This document shows positions 51,260 through 59,443 of a DNA stretch of 64,000 nt, piece after piece; the stretch's first letter is position 1, and each line of letters starts with the position of its first letter. The position numbers and the translations under genes were made by a program. The stretch comes from Bradyrhizobium cosmicum (lineage in GTDB: Bacteria > Pseudomonadota > Alphaproteobacteria > Rhizobiales > Xanthobacteraceae), in assembly GCF_007290395.2 (NCBI RefSeq), contig NZ_CP041656.2:2046001-2110000 (forward strand). The letters run 5' to 3'. The notes below the pieces were generated by a model. It was not told where the DNA came from, did not search any database, and saw only the letters and a list, made by a program, of their open reading frames with translations.

Positions 51260-54013
51260 ATGTCCAAGGATACGAAGCCCGCTCAGAAGCGCATCGATCA
51301 GTTCTTTTCCGGGCCCGGAGGGCGAGCTGATGACTGGCGCGACCTGGTGGAGGCCGCAAAGCTGTGGGACCGGGGCGGGGACCGCGCGAAATATGACGCC
51401 GCGCTCGCCGATTTGTCCGTCACGGAGGAATATCACGGCTATCCCGGCCTGCAATTGATGGCGGCCCTGCGCGAGGCTGCGTCGGCCGGCGATGCGGCAG
51501 GGTCACTGGCCCTCGCCACGCGGATTGCGCATGCACTGACCACGCGGTCTTTCCGCCAGCACGCCGGCGACTGGAACGTGAACGATGAAGGCAGTGGTGA
51601 GGCACCAGATCTGGTGCCTCAAATGTTCGGGCAGCACACCGCGCGTCGTCCTTATTTCGAGACTCTGATCGTCACGGGCCTCTCCGGCGGGAGCTGGCCG
51701 GCGCTCGCCGCCGAATGGCGCAAGCTGCGGCGGCCGGTCGATCAGTTCATCTACGAGCCGGTGATCGTCGGCAGCCTCGAGGACGCATTCTGCGCCACCA
51801 TCCTCAATCCCAATCTCGCCGCCGTCGTCATCAACGAAGGTTTTGTGCTGCGTTCCCGCCATGATGCACCCGTGCTGCGTACGATGACGTCGTCGGCCGG
51901 ATTGAATGACGAATCCGATGCCTCTGCGCTGCGGCTCGCCCACATCATCAAGAAGGTTCGCCCGGAGCTCGACCTCTATCTGATGTCCAATCGCAATGTG
52001 GAGGAGATGGCCGGCAATCCCGAGGCCAATGTCGCTCGCCGCATCTTCTATTCGGTCGAGGACCTGCTGGAGCTGCATCTGTCGATCCTCGAAGGCGTAC
52101 AGGATCGCTACGACACGCCCTTCTTCGACAATCTCAAGAAATATGCCCAGCGTCCGATCGGGACGTTCCACGCGCTGCCGATCGCCCGCGGCAAGTCCGT
52201 CTTCAAGTCGGACTGGATCCGTGACATGGGCGAATTCTACGGCCTGAACCTGTTCCTGGCCGAGAGCAGCGCCACCACCGGCGGGCTCGACAGCCTGCTG
52301 GAGCCGACCGGGAACATCAAGAAGGCGCAGGACAAGGCGGCGAGGGCGCTCGGTGCCGATCGTGTCTTCTTCGTCACCAACGGCACCTCGACCTCGAACA
52401 AGATGGCGGTGCAGGCGCTGCTCGCGCCCGGCGACATCGCGATCGTCGATCGCAACTGCCACAAATCGCATCATTACGGCATGGTGCTCGCCGGCGCCCA
52501 GCCGCTCTATGTCGAAGCCTTTCCGATGACGGAATATTCGATGTATGGCGCGGTGCCGCTGAAGACGATCAAGCAGGCGCTGCTTGGCGCCAAGGCCGAC
52601 GGCCGGCTCGACCGCGTCAAGATGGTCGATCTCACCAACTGCACCTTTGACGGCCACATCTACAACACCCGCCGGGTCATGGAGGAATGTCTCGCGATCA
52701 AGCCGGACCTGATCTTCCTGTGGGACGAGGCCTGGTTCGGCTTCGCGCGCTTCTCGCCGTTCCTGCGGCGGCGGACCGCGATGGGCGCCGCCAACGAGAT
52801 CGAGGCCTGGATGCACGATCCCAAGTCGGTCGCAGCCTACGAGAAGCAGCAGGCTGAGCTGGGCAAGAACCCGACCGACGAATTGCTCCTCAAGACCCGG
52901 CTGATGCCCGATCCGCGCCAGATCCGTCTGCGCGTCTATCAGACCAACTCGACCCACAAATCGATGTCGGCGATCCGGCAGGGCTCCATGCTGTCGGTCA
53001 AGGACGTCGACTTCCACACGGTCGAGCAGCAGTTCAAGGAGGCCGTGTTTACGCACGCCTCCACCAGCCCGAACCAGCAGCTGATCGCCAGTCTCGACGT
53101 CTCACGACGCCAGATGGAGCTGGAAGGCTATGGGCTCGTCGCCAACGCCATGGAGATCGCGCTCGCAATTCGCCACGCGGTCAACTCCAATCCTCTGATC
53201 TCGAAATATTTCCGCGTCCTCGGCGCCGATGCCATGGTGCCGGCGCAATATCGCCAGAGCGGCTTCACCGATTATCTCGCGGCCGGCGTGAACTGGGCCA
53301 ATACGCTCAAGAGCCTCGACGAGGACGAGTTCTGCCTCGATCCGAGCCGGATGACGCTGGTCTGCGGCACGGCGGGCTACGACGGCACCCAGTTCAAGGG
53401 GATCCTGGCCAACGACTACAACATCCAGGTCAACAAGACCTCGCGCAATTCGGTCCTGCTCCAATCCAACATCAACAACACCCGCAGCGACGTTGCCCAT
53501 CTGATCCGCGTGCTCGCCGAAATTGCGGGTGAAGTCGATCGCGGGCTGTCGCAAGGCGGCGCCAACGCGAAGAAAACCTTTGAAGCGCGGGTGACGAGCT
53601 TGATGAAGGACGTCCCCGACCTGCCGAACTTCTCGCATTTCCACCCGAGCTTCCGCGGCGATGCCGGTGCCAAGACCAACGAGGGCGACATCCGCACCGG
53701 CTTCTACGCGGCCTATGACGTGGCGGGTTGCGAACACATCCGCCTTGGCGATCCCGAGATCGACCGGCGGCTGAAGGCTGGGCCTGAGCTCGTCTCTGCC
53801 AATTTCGTGATCCCGTATCCGCCTGGCTTCCCGATCATGGTGCCCGGCCAGGTCATCACCCAGGAAACCATCGACTTCATGCGCAAGCTCGATGTGAAAG
53901 AGATCCACGGATACGACGCCAAGGAGGGGCTGAAGCTCGTGCGCGCCGAAGCCCTGGCGAAGCTCGGGCGGCCCAAGCCGGGTGCTCAACCGAAGCTCAA
54001 GGCCGCGTCATAA
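51260..54013 (+). CDS. Orn/Lys/Arg-type PLP decarboxylase
   Basis: A 917-residue decarboxylase of the large prokaryotic (group III, AdiA/CadA/SpeC-like) family. PLP site: F-V-T-N-G-T-S-T-S-N-K near residue 370, V-D-R-N-C-H-K-S-H-H near residue 395, D-E-A-W-F-G-F near residue 490, and Schiff-base Lys567 in N-S-T-H-K-S-M. It is about 160 residues longer than AdiA (~756), mostly at the N-terminus, where the usual receiver-like wing is replaced or extended by a helical segment. The start ATG 51260 is preceded by GGGAGAG. Substrate (arginine, lysine, ornithine or another acid) cannot be read off. It is followed 17 nt later by an AspT-type antiporter. Confidence 0.9.
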   Translation: MSKDTKPAQKRIDQFFSGPGGRADDWRDLVEAAKLWDRGGDRAKYDAALADLSVTEEYHGYPGLQLMAALREAASAGDAAGSLALATRIAHALTTRSFRQHAGDWNVNDEGSGEAPDLVPQMFGQHTARRPYFETLIVTGLSGGSWPALAAEWRKLRRPVDQFIYEPVIVGSLEDAFCATILNPNLAAVVINEGFVLRSRHDAPVLRTMTSSAGLNDESDASALRLAHIIKKVRPELDLYLMSNRNVEEMAGNPEANVARRIFYSVEDLLELHLSILEGVQDRYDTPFFDNLKKYAQRPIGTFHALPIARGKSVFKSDWIRDMGEFYGLNLFLAESSATTGGLDSLLEPTGNIKKAQDKAARALGADRVFFVTNGTSTSNKMAVQALLAPGDIAIVDRNCHKSHHYGMVLAGAQPLYVEAFPMTEYSMYGAVPLKTIKQALLGAKADGRLDRVKMVDLTNCTFDGHIYNTRRVMEECLAIKPDLIFLWDEAWFGFARFSPFLRRRTAMGAANEIEAWMHDPKSVAAYEKQQAELGKNPTDELLLKTRLMPDPRQIRLRVYQTNSTHKSMSAIRQGSMLSVKDVDFHTVEQQFKEAVFTHASTSPNQQLIASLDVSRRQMELEGYGLVANAMEIALAIRHAVNSNPLISKYFRVLGADAMVPAQYRQSGFTDYLAAGVNWANTLKSLDEDEFCLDPSRMTLVCGTAGYDGTQFKGILANDYNIQVNKTSRNSVLLQSNINNTRSDVAHLIRVLAEIAGEVDRGLSQGGANAKKTFEARVTSLMKDVPDLPNFSHFHPSFRGDAGAKTNEGDIRTGFYAAYDVAGCEHIRLGDPEIDRRLKAGPELVSANFVIPYPPGFPIMVPGQVITQETIDFMRKLDVKEIHGYDAKEGLKLVRAEALAKLGRPKPGAQPKLKAAS

Positions 54014-54030
54014 GGCGAGAGGGGACGAAC

Positions 54031-55731
54031 ATGCAGGGCTTTTTCACGTTCCTGCAGCAGAACCCGTATCTGCTGCTGTTCTTCGTCGTCGGCCTCGCCG
54101 TCTATATCGGCCGGGCCAGCATCAAGGGTTATGGCCTCGGTATGGTCGCCGGCGCCATCGTGGTCGGTGCGGGCCTGTCGGTATGGGCATCGACCTATGG
54201 CGTGAAGCTCGAGCTGAACAATTTCGCCAAGAGCCTGTTCTACTATCTCTTCATGTACGGCGTGGGCCTGCGTGTCGGTCCGTCCTTCATCAACAGCCTG
54301 AAGGGCGATGGTCTGAAGTTCTGCATCCTGGCGCTGGTGTCGAGCGTGCTCGGCCTCGGGCTGGTCGTGCTCGGCGCGAAGCTATTCGATCTGCCGGTTG
54401 GTGCCGCCGGCGGCATGCTGGCGGGCTCGCAGACCATGTCGGCGGCGATCGGGTCGGCCGAGCAGGCGATCACGTCGGGCGTCGTCAAGCTGCCGGAAGG
54501 CATGAAGCCCGAGCAGGCCTCGGGCATGATCGCGCTGTCCTATGGCATCACCTACATCTGGGGCACCGTCGGCATCATCCTGATCTGCAAATATCTGCCG
54601 CGCTGGTGGGGCGTCGATGCCAAGGCCGCTGCCCGAGCGTACGAGCAGGAGTTCGGCGTGAAGGATCTTGAGGGTGGCGGCCTGACTGGCTATCGCCAGT
54701 TCGGCCTGCGCGCCTACCGGCTGGAAAATCCGGCACAGATCGGCACGACCATCGGCAAGTTCCGCGCGATGAATCCGGAATACCGCATCGTCAATGTCGG
54801 ACGTAGCGGTGAGCCGCAAGGCGCCGATCCCGACCTCGTGCTGCAAAGAGGCGACATCGTTGCGCTCGGCGGCTCGACCGAGCATCTCACCGACAAGATG
54901 GGCCTGATCGGCCCCGAAGTCGCTGACCACAAGACGCTTGGCATTCCCATGGACCAGGCCGATATCCTTGTAACTAATAAGGAGATCGTGGGGCGCACCT
55001 TCGAGTCCTTCCGCGATACCGCGATCGCCGGCCAGTTGCAGGTGACCAAGGTCGAACGTGGCGGCGTGCAGATCCCGGCTGGTCTCAAGACCAAGCTGGA
55101 GCGGATGGACATCGTCTCCGTGGTCGGCCTCAAAGGAGCTGTCAACGAGCTCGGCGAGATGTGGGGCCGCATTGCGCGGACCAACACGTCGACCGACCTG
55201 CTGACGCTCGCTGTCGGCATGATCCTCGGCTTCCTGATCGGCATGGTCGACTTCCCCGCGTTCGGCGCCAGGGTCGGCCTCGGCAACGCCGGCGGGCTGT
55301 TGCTGTCGGGCGTGATCGTATCCTCGATCGTGTCGCGTCTGCGGTTCTTCGGCAACACGCCGAATGCCGCCCGCAACGTGCTCGAGGATCTCGGCCTCGT
55401 CGTCTTCGTCGCCATCGTCGGCGTCAATGCCGGCGCCGGACTGCTGTCGCAACTCACCGGAGCCATTGCGCTGAAGATCTTCATCGTCGGCTTCATCGCC
55501 TGCACGATCCCGCCGTTCATCGTCTGGGCGATCGGCTTCCACATCTTCAAGATCAACCCGGCCGTGCTGATGGGGGGCGTTGCCGGTGCGCGGTCGCATT
55601 CCGGCCCGTGCCGCGAGGCCGCGGTCGAAATCCAGAGCTCCGTGCCCTGGATCGGATTCCCGGTCGGTTATGCCGTCTCGGGCATCCTGCTCACGATCTT
55701 CGGCTACTTCGCCATGCTGCTGGCACAATAA
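54031..55731 (+). CDS. AspT/YidE-type antiporter (AAEx family), copy 2
   Basis: A 566-residue protein with the same architecture as copy 1: two hydrophobic halves (~5-190 and ~395-565) around two TrkA_C-like domains (~210-380). Motifs include L-F-M-Y-G-V-G-L-R-V-G-P, A-G-S-Q-T-M-S-A-A-I-G-S-A and, in the second half, G-G-V-A-G-A-R-S-H. It lies 17 nt after the decarboxylase gene on the same transcript. By AspT analogy it would exchange the decarboxylase substrate for its product, which makes pmf when coupled to proton-consuming decarboxylation. Confidence 0.88.
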   Translation: MQGFFTFLQQNPYLLLFFVVGLAVYIGRASIKGYGLGMVAGAIVVGAGLSVWASTYGVKLELNNFAKSLFYYLFMYGVGLRVGPSFINSLKGDGLKFCILALVSSVLGLGLVVLGAKLFDLPVGAAGGMLAGSQTMSAAIGSAEQAITSGVVKLPEGMKPEQASGMIALSYGITYIWGTVGIILICKYLPRWWGVDAKAAARAYEQEFGVKDLEGGGLTGYRQFGLRAYRLENPAQIGTTIGKFRAMNPEYRIVNVGRSGEPQGADPDLVLQRGDIVALGGSTEHLTDKMGLIGPEVADHKTLGIPMDQADILVTNKEIVGRTFESFRDTAIAGQLQVTKVERGGVQIPAGLKTKLERMDIVSVVGLKGAVNELGEMWGRIARTNTSTDLLTLAVGMILGFLIGMVDFPAFGARVGLGNAGGLLLSGVIVSSIVSRLRFFGNTPNAARNVLEDLGLVVFVAIVGVNAGAGLLSQLTGAIALKIFIVGFIACTIPPFIVWAIGFHIFKINPAVLMGGVAGARSHSGPCREAAVEIQSSVPWIGFPVGYAVSGILLTIFGYFAMLLAQ

Positions 55732-55748
55732 ACAGAGGGGACAACGCC

Positions 55749-56183
55749 ATGAGAAGATTGACCATCGGAGCGGCCCTGGCGGCTTCGCTTGCAGCCGTGA
55801 CCGGCTTCAGTACGTCCTCGCGCGCCGACACCGGCCAGGTGGCCGTCGTCTTCACCAAGGGCGGATTCATCGTCGGCGTGGGCGGCGGGGAGGGTGTTCT
55901 GCTCTACCGCGGCCACAAATATCCCTTCACGGTCTCAGGCATGAGCGTCGGCTTTACGATTGGCGCATCGACGACCAAGCTGGTCGGCCGCGCTCTCAAT
56001 CTGAAGGGGCCGCAGTCGATCGAAGGATCCTATGCAGCCGGCGGGGCGGGTGGTGCCGTTGCGGCAGGTGCCGGCGCCGTCCAGTTGCAGAACGGCAATG
56101 GCGTCATCCTGCAGCTCAGTGGCCCGAAGGTCGGCGCGGAGGTGTCGGCCGCGGTCGGTGGCGTGACGATCCGCCTGAAATGA
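55749..56183 (+). CDS. Exported Gly/Val-rich protein
   Basis: A 144-residue product with a signal peptide (A-A-S-L-A-A-V-T-G-F-S-T-S-S-R-A). The mature part is glycine-rich and beta-like: F-T-K-G-G-F-I-V-G-V-G-G-G-E-G-V-L-L-Y-R-G then G-P-K-V-G-A-E-V-S-A-A-V-G-G-V-T-I. It recalls Ysc84/EipA-type envelope proteins, but the match is not firm. Third gene after the decarboxylase and antiporter. Confidence 0.7.
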   Translation: MRRLTIGAALAASLAAVTGFSTSSRADTGQVAVVFTKGGFIVGVGGGEGVLLYRGHKYPFTVSGMSVGFTIGASTTKLVGRALNLKGPQSIEGSYAAGGAGGAVAAGAGAVQLQNGNGVILQLSGPKVGAEVSAAVGGVTIRLK

Positions 56184-56193
56184 ACGCTGAGTT

Positions 56194-56224
56194 CATCAGG
56201 CCCGCGCTCCCGGCGGGCCTGATG
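56194..56224. terminator. Hairpin between convergent genes
   Basis: CATCAGGCCCGC (56194-56205) pairs with GCGGGCCTGATG (56213-56224), 7-nt loop. It lies in the 45-bp gap between the convergent exported-protein and PPK2 genes and could stop both transcripts, although no T-run is present. Confidence 0.65.
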
Positions 56225-56228
56225 AGAC

Positions 56229-57029
56229 CTAATATCGCTCCTCGACGAACTTCATCCTGCGCAGGCTGGCCTGATCGTCGTAGCGTCCCTTGCTGGAGCG
56301 CTTCGGCATTTTGACCTTGGGCCGCGCGATCGTCTTGAAGGGGATGGTCTTGAGGATGTGCGCAATGACATTGAGTCGCGCGCGCCGCTTGTCGTCGGAA
56401 CGGATCAGCCGCCATGGCGCATGCTTGGTATCTGTGGCCTCGAACATCATGTCGCGGGCGCGCGAGTAGTCGTACCAGCGCCCGAACGACTCGGTGTCCA
56501 TCGGGCTGAGCTTCCATTGCCGCAGCGGATCCTCGATCCGCGCTCTGAAGCGGAGTTCCTGTTCCTCCATCCCGACCTCGAGCCACAGCTTGATCAGGAT
56601 GATGCCTGCGTCGACGGCGAATTTCTCGACCAGCGGGCACAATTCCAGGAAGCGCTCGTGGTCGGCCGGCGAGCAGAAGCCCATGACATATTCGACGCCC
56701 GCGCGGTTGTACCAGCTGCGGTCGAAGATCACGATTTCGCCGCCGGCCGGGAATTGCTCGATGTAGCGTTGCAGGAACAGCTGGGATTTCTGCCGGTCCG
56801 ATGGTGCGGGCAGGGCGCAGACGCGGAAGACCCGCGGGCTCACTTTTTCGGTCAATGCCTTGATGGTGCCGCCCTTGCCGGCGGCATCGCGCCCCTCGAA
56901 GATGATGATCACCTTGAGCTTGTGGGCCTTGACCCACTCCTGGAGATGACACAGCTCGACCTGGAGCTTCTGGAGCTCCTTCTCGTAGTCCTTCCGCTTC
57001 ATCTTTTCTGCAGACGCGTTCCTGGCCAT
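56229..57029 (-). CDS. ppk2: Polyphosphate kinase 2 (PPK2 family)
   Basis: A 266-residue kinase. The P-loop is F-E-G-R-D-A-A-G-K-G-G-T-I-K (residues ~44-57), followed by D-R-S-W-Y-N-R-A-G-V-E near residue 103 (Walker B and lid) and the C-terminal Y-D-Y-S-R-A-R-D near residue 188. PPK2 transfers phosphate between polyphosphate and nucleotides, usually NDP to NTP; class cannot be fixed here. ATG 57029 is preferred; GTG 57074 would add 15 residues. Follows the gene at 57062 on the same transcript. A role in ATP supply under low oxygen is likely. Confidence 0.9.
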   Translation of the reverse strand: MARNASAEKMKRKDYEKELQKLQVELCHLQEWVKAHKLKVIIIFEGRDAAGKGGTIKALTEKVSPRVFRVCALPAPSDRQKSQLFLQRYIEQFPAGGEIVIFDRSWYNRAGVEYVMGFCSPADHERFLELCPLVEKFAVDAGIILIKLWLEVGMEEQELRFRARIEDPLRQWKLSPMDTESFGRWYDYSRARDMMFEATDTKHAPWRLIRSDDKRRARLNVIAHILKTIPFKTIARPKVKMPKRSSKGRYDDQASLRRMKFVEERY

Positions 57030-57061
57030 GCTCGTCCATTCACCGTTGCGTCCGTCGGCAA

Positions 57062-57514
57062 TCACTCGTCCCACGAGATGGTCACGCCGATATCGCCGGG
57101 CACGCCGCCCGGGAAATCGATCACTTGATAGGCTATGCGATAGCCGCGCGGCTTCAGATAGTCAGTCCAGAGCTGGAAGATTTCCTTCGGTATTCCGGTC
57201 AGCGTGGCCTCCCAGCCCTTTTCCATCTGGTTGATGGCGCGCCCCTTGTCGGTGCAGAGCGAATTGGGAAAGCGATAGACCATGACCTCGGTGAGGCCGT
57301 TTCGCACGGCGCGCTGAATGATGGTCGCGGCGAGCTTGATCTTCTCCTCCTCGCTCTTGCCGGAGGGCTTGCTCAGCCGCTCGATCAGCGCGCGCTTCTC
57401 GGCGTCGGCGGCGGCGGCCAGGCGCACATACTCATCGGCCTTTTCGGCCTCCTTGAGCGCGGACTCTTTCCGGAGCTGCGTGGCGCTGGGGATCAGATTA
57501 TCGATGCCGGGCAT
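57062..57514 (-). CDS. Conserved hypothetical protein upstream of ppk2
   Basis: A 150-residue cytosolic-looking protein without signal or membrane segment. The first half is helical and charged (E-S-A-L-K-E-A-E-K-A-D-E-Y-V-R-L, K-R-A-L-I-E-R-L-S-K); the second half has V-M-V-Y-R-F-P-N-S-L-C-T-D-K-G-R-A-I-N and P-R-G-Y-R-I-A-Y-Q-V-I-D-F-P-G-G. Family not recognised. It starts 65 nt from a shared FixK/FNR box and precedes ppk2, so it belongs to the same regulon. Confidence 0.7.
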   Translation of the reverse strand: MPGIDNLIPSATQLRKESALKEAEKADEYVRLAAAADAEKRALIERLSKPSGKSEEEKIKLAATIIQRAVRNGLTEVMVYRFPNSLCTDKGRAINQMEKGWEATLTGIPKEIFQLWTDYLKPRGYRIAYQVIDFPGGVPGDIGVTISWDE

Positions 57515-57579
57515 GGCTGACGGCTCCCATCTCTGGACTGCGCGTTTCCCGAAGGCTAGGCGGGGCCGGGGGCATTCCC

Positions 57580-57593
57580 TTGATCCAAATCAA
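57580..57593. promoter_or_regulatory. FixK/FNR-type box in a divergent promoter
   Basis: TTGATCCAAATCAA is a clean TTGAT-N4-ATCAA site, 66 nt from the start at 57514 (minus) and 75 nt from the start at 57668 (plus). Confidence 0.8.
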
Positions 57594-57667
57594 GCAAAGC
57601 CGCGATCCACCTGACCACAGTCGCGCAGCAACGCAGCACCGGCTGCGCCCGTGATGGGGAGAGACGC

Positions 57668-58123
57668 TTGAGCGAACAGCTTCATCCAATGGCGCCGCAT
57701 CACCTGCCGTTCTATCTGGCGCCCGGAAGCGGGATCGATACGCTGATGGTGGTGATGGGGATCTTCCTCATCGGCACCGTGCTCTGGGTCGGCACGCTGT
57801 ACTGGAAGCTGCACAGTCTGCCCGAGCGCATGGCGCACAAATCGCAGAAGCTTCAATTCGAGTTCGTCGCCGTGCTCGGCCTGATCTCGCTTTTCACGCA
57901 CATGCACATCTTCTGGATCGCAGGTCTGCTGCTGGCCATGATCGACATTCCCGACTTCGGCGGCCCGCTACGCAGCATCGCCGATTCCGTCGAGAAGATC
58001 GCTGATGCGACGCCCGAAGACGGCGACGCGGCGGCGACCAGCCCGCTGCCCGCGGGCGGTGATGCGCCGCCGCCGACGGACGAGCCGGGGCCTGCCAAGG
58101 AGAAGGAGCACAGCCATGTTTGA
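57668..58123 (+). CDS. Small membrane protein paired with HlyD
   Basis: A 151-residue protein with two hydrophobic helices (T-L-M-V-V-M-G-I-F-L-I-G-T-V-L-W-V near residue 25 and E-F-V-A-V-L-G-L-I-S-L-F-T, running into H-M-H-I-F-W-I-A-G-L-L near residue 65) and a proline/glycine/acid-rich C-terminal tail. It overlaps the HlyD start by 8 nt. DUF3302-like inner-membrane partner of YibH/HlyD-type proteins fits the size and position, but the family call is not certain. TTG 57668 is the start. Confidence 0.7.
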   Translation: MSEQLHPMAPHHLPFYLAPGSGIDTLMVVMGIFLIGTVLWVGTLYWKLHSLPERMAHKSQKLQFEFVAVLGLISLFTHMHIFWIAGLLLAMIDIPDFGGPLRSIADSVEKIADATPEDGDAAATSPLPAGGDAPPPTDEPGPAKEKEHSHV

Positions 58124-59348
58124 GCTGATGTTCTGCTCGCTGCTGACGATCCTGCCAGACTATCTCTACCGCCGCTACGTCCAGGGCAAGCGCTTTGGCA
58201 AGGAGATCACTTTCTTCTCGATCTGGTATGAGCTGCGCTGGGGCATTACCGGCTGCCTCATGCTGACGGTCTCCCTGATCACCATGATCTTCTATTTCCA
58301 TCCAACGACGTCGAACGCGACGCTCTATTTCCGTACCGTGCCGATCCTGCCCGAGGGCTCCGGCCGCGTAGCAGAAGTCAAGGTCGGATTCAGCGCGGAG
58401 GTGAAGAAGGGCGACGTCCTGTTCACGCTCGACGCCTCGAAGCAACAGGCTGCGGTCGAGACCGCCAGGCGCAAGATCGCCGAGGTGGATGCCACCATGC
58501 AGTCGGCCCAGGCCGACGTGGTCAAGGCCGAGGCGCAGATTGGCGAAGCGAAGGCAAATTACCAGCAGGCCAAGGACGAGCTCGACGTCAAGATCGATTT
58601 GCAGCGCCGCAATCCCGGCATCGTGCCGCAGCGCGACATCGAGAAGTTGCAGGTGCTGGTCGATCAGCGTCAGTCCGGGATCGATGCCGTGACCGCCGCG
58701 CGGCAGTCGGCGGCGTTACAGGTCTCGACCTCTCTTCCGGCGCAGAAGGCGAGTGCCGAGGCGGTGCTTGATCAAGCTCAGGTCGATCTCGACAAGACAC
58801 AGGTTCGCGCCGGCATTGACGGGCGCGTCGAGCAGTTCCTTGTCCGTCCCGGCGACGTCGTCAACCAGTTGATGCGGCCGGCGGGTATCCTGATTCCGGC
58901 GGAAGCCGGCCGATCCGTCCTTCAGGCTGGCTTCGGTCAGATCGAGGCGCAGGTGATGAAGACCGGGATGGTGGCGGAGGCGACCTGCATCTCGAAGCCG
59001 TGGGTCATCATTCCGATGGTGATCACGACGGTGCAGGACTACATCGCGGCCGGCCAGTTCCGTTCCGGCGAGCAACTGCTCGAGGCGCAGAACGCGGTGC
59101 GGCCCGGCACCATTCTGGTGTTCCTGGAGCCGCTCTACAAGGGTGGCCTCGAGGGCGTGACACCGGGGTCAAGCTGTATTGTCAACGCCTATACCAGCAA
59201 TCACGAGGAGATCGCTGCCAGGGACACGCCGACCAGCCGAAAGATCGCGCTGCACGTCGTCGACGGAGTCGGTCTGGTCCACGCGCTGCTGCTACGCATC
59301 CAGGCGCTGCTGCTGCCCATTCAGACGCTGGTGCTGAGCGGTCATTAA
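58116..59348 (+). CDS. HlyD-family secretion/efflux membrane-fusion protein
   Basis: A 410-residue protein. One membrane segment (L-M-L-T-V-S-L-I-T-M-I-F-Y-F near residue 55) is followed by a lipoyl-type half (G-R-V-A-E-V-K-V ... G-D-V-L-F-T-L-D), a long coiled coil (residues ~115-220, A-V-E-T-A-R-R-K-I-A-E-V-D) and the second lipoyl half (V-R-A-G-I-D-G-R-V-E-Q-F). The N-terminus has an extra helix before the membrane segment, as in YibH/AaeA relatives. No ABC or RND partner lies nearby. Confidence 0.85.
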   Translation: MFELMFCSLLTILPDYLYRRYVQGKRFGKEITFFSIWYELRWGITGCLMLTVSLITMIFYFHPTTSNATLYFRTVPILPEGSGRVAEVKVGFSAEVKKGDVLFTLDASKQQAAVETARRKIAEVDATMQSAQADVVKAEAQIGEAKANYQQAKDELDVKIDLQRRNPGIVPQRDIEKLQVLVDQRQSGIDAVTAARQSAALQVSTSLPAQKASAEAVLDQAQVDLDKTQVRAGIDGRVEQFLVRPGDVVNQLMRPAGILIPAEAGRSVLQAGFGQIEAQVMKTGMVAEATCISKPWVIIPMVITTVQDYIAAGQFRSGEQLLEAQNAVRPGTILVFLEPLYKGGLEGVTPGSSCIVNAYTSNHEEIAARDTPTSRKIALHVVDGVGLVHALLLRIQALLLPIQTLVLSGH

Positions 59349-59443
59349 CGGCCCCTAACGACGTCCTCAGGGCTGTCACAATGGCGCAGCCCCCGCTAGG
59401 ATTGCGCCTCGAAGCGGCCGAAGAGAGCCGTCGGGGGACGAGG

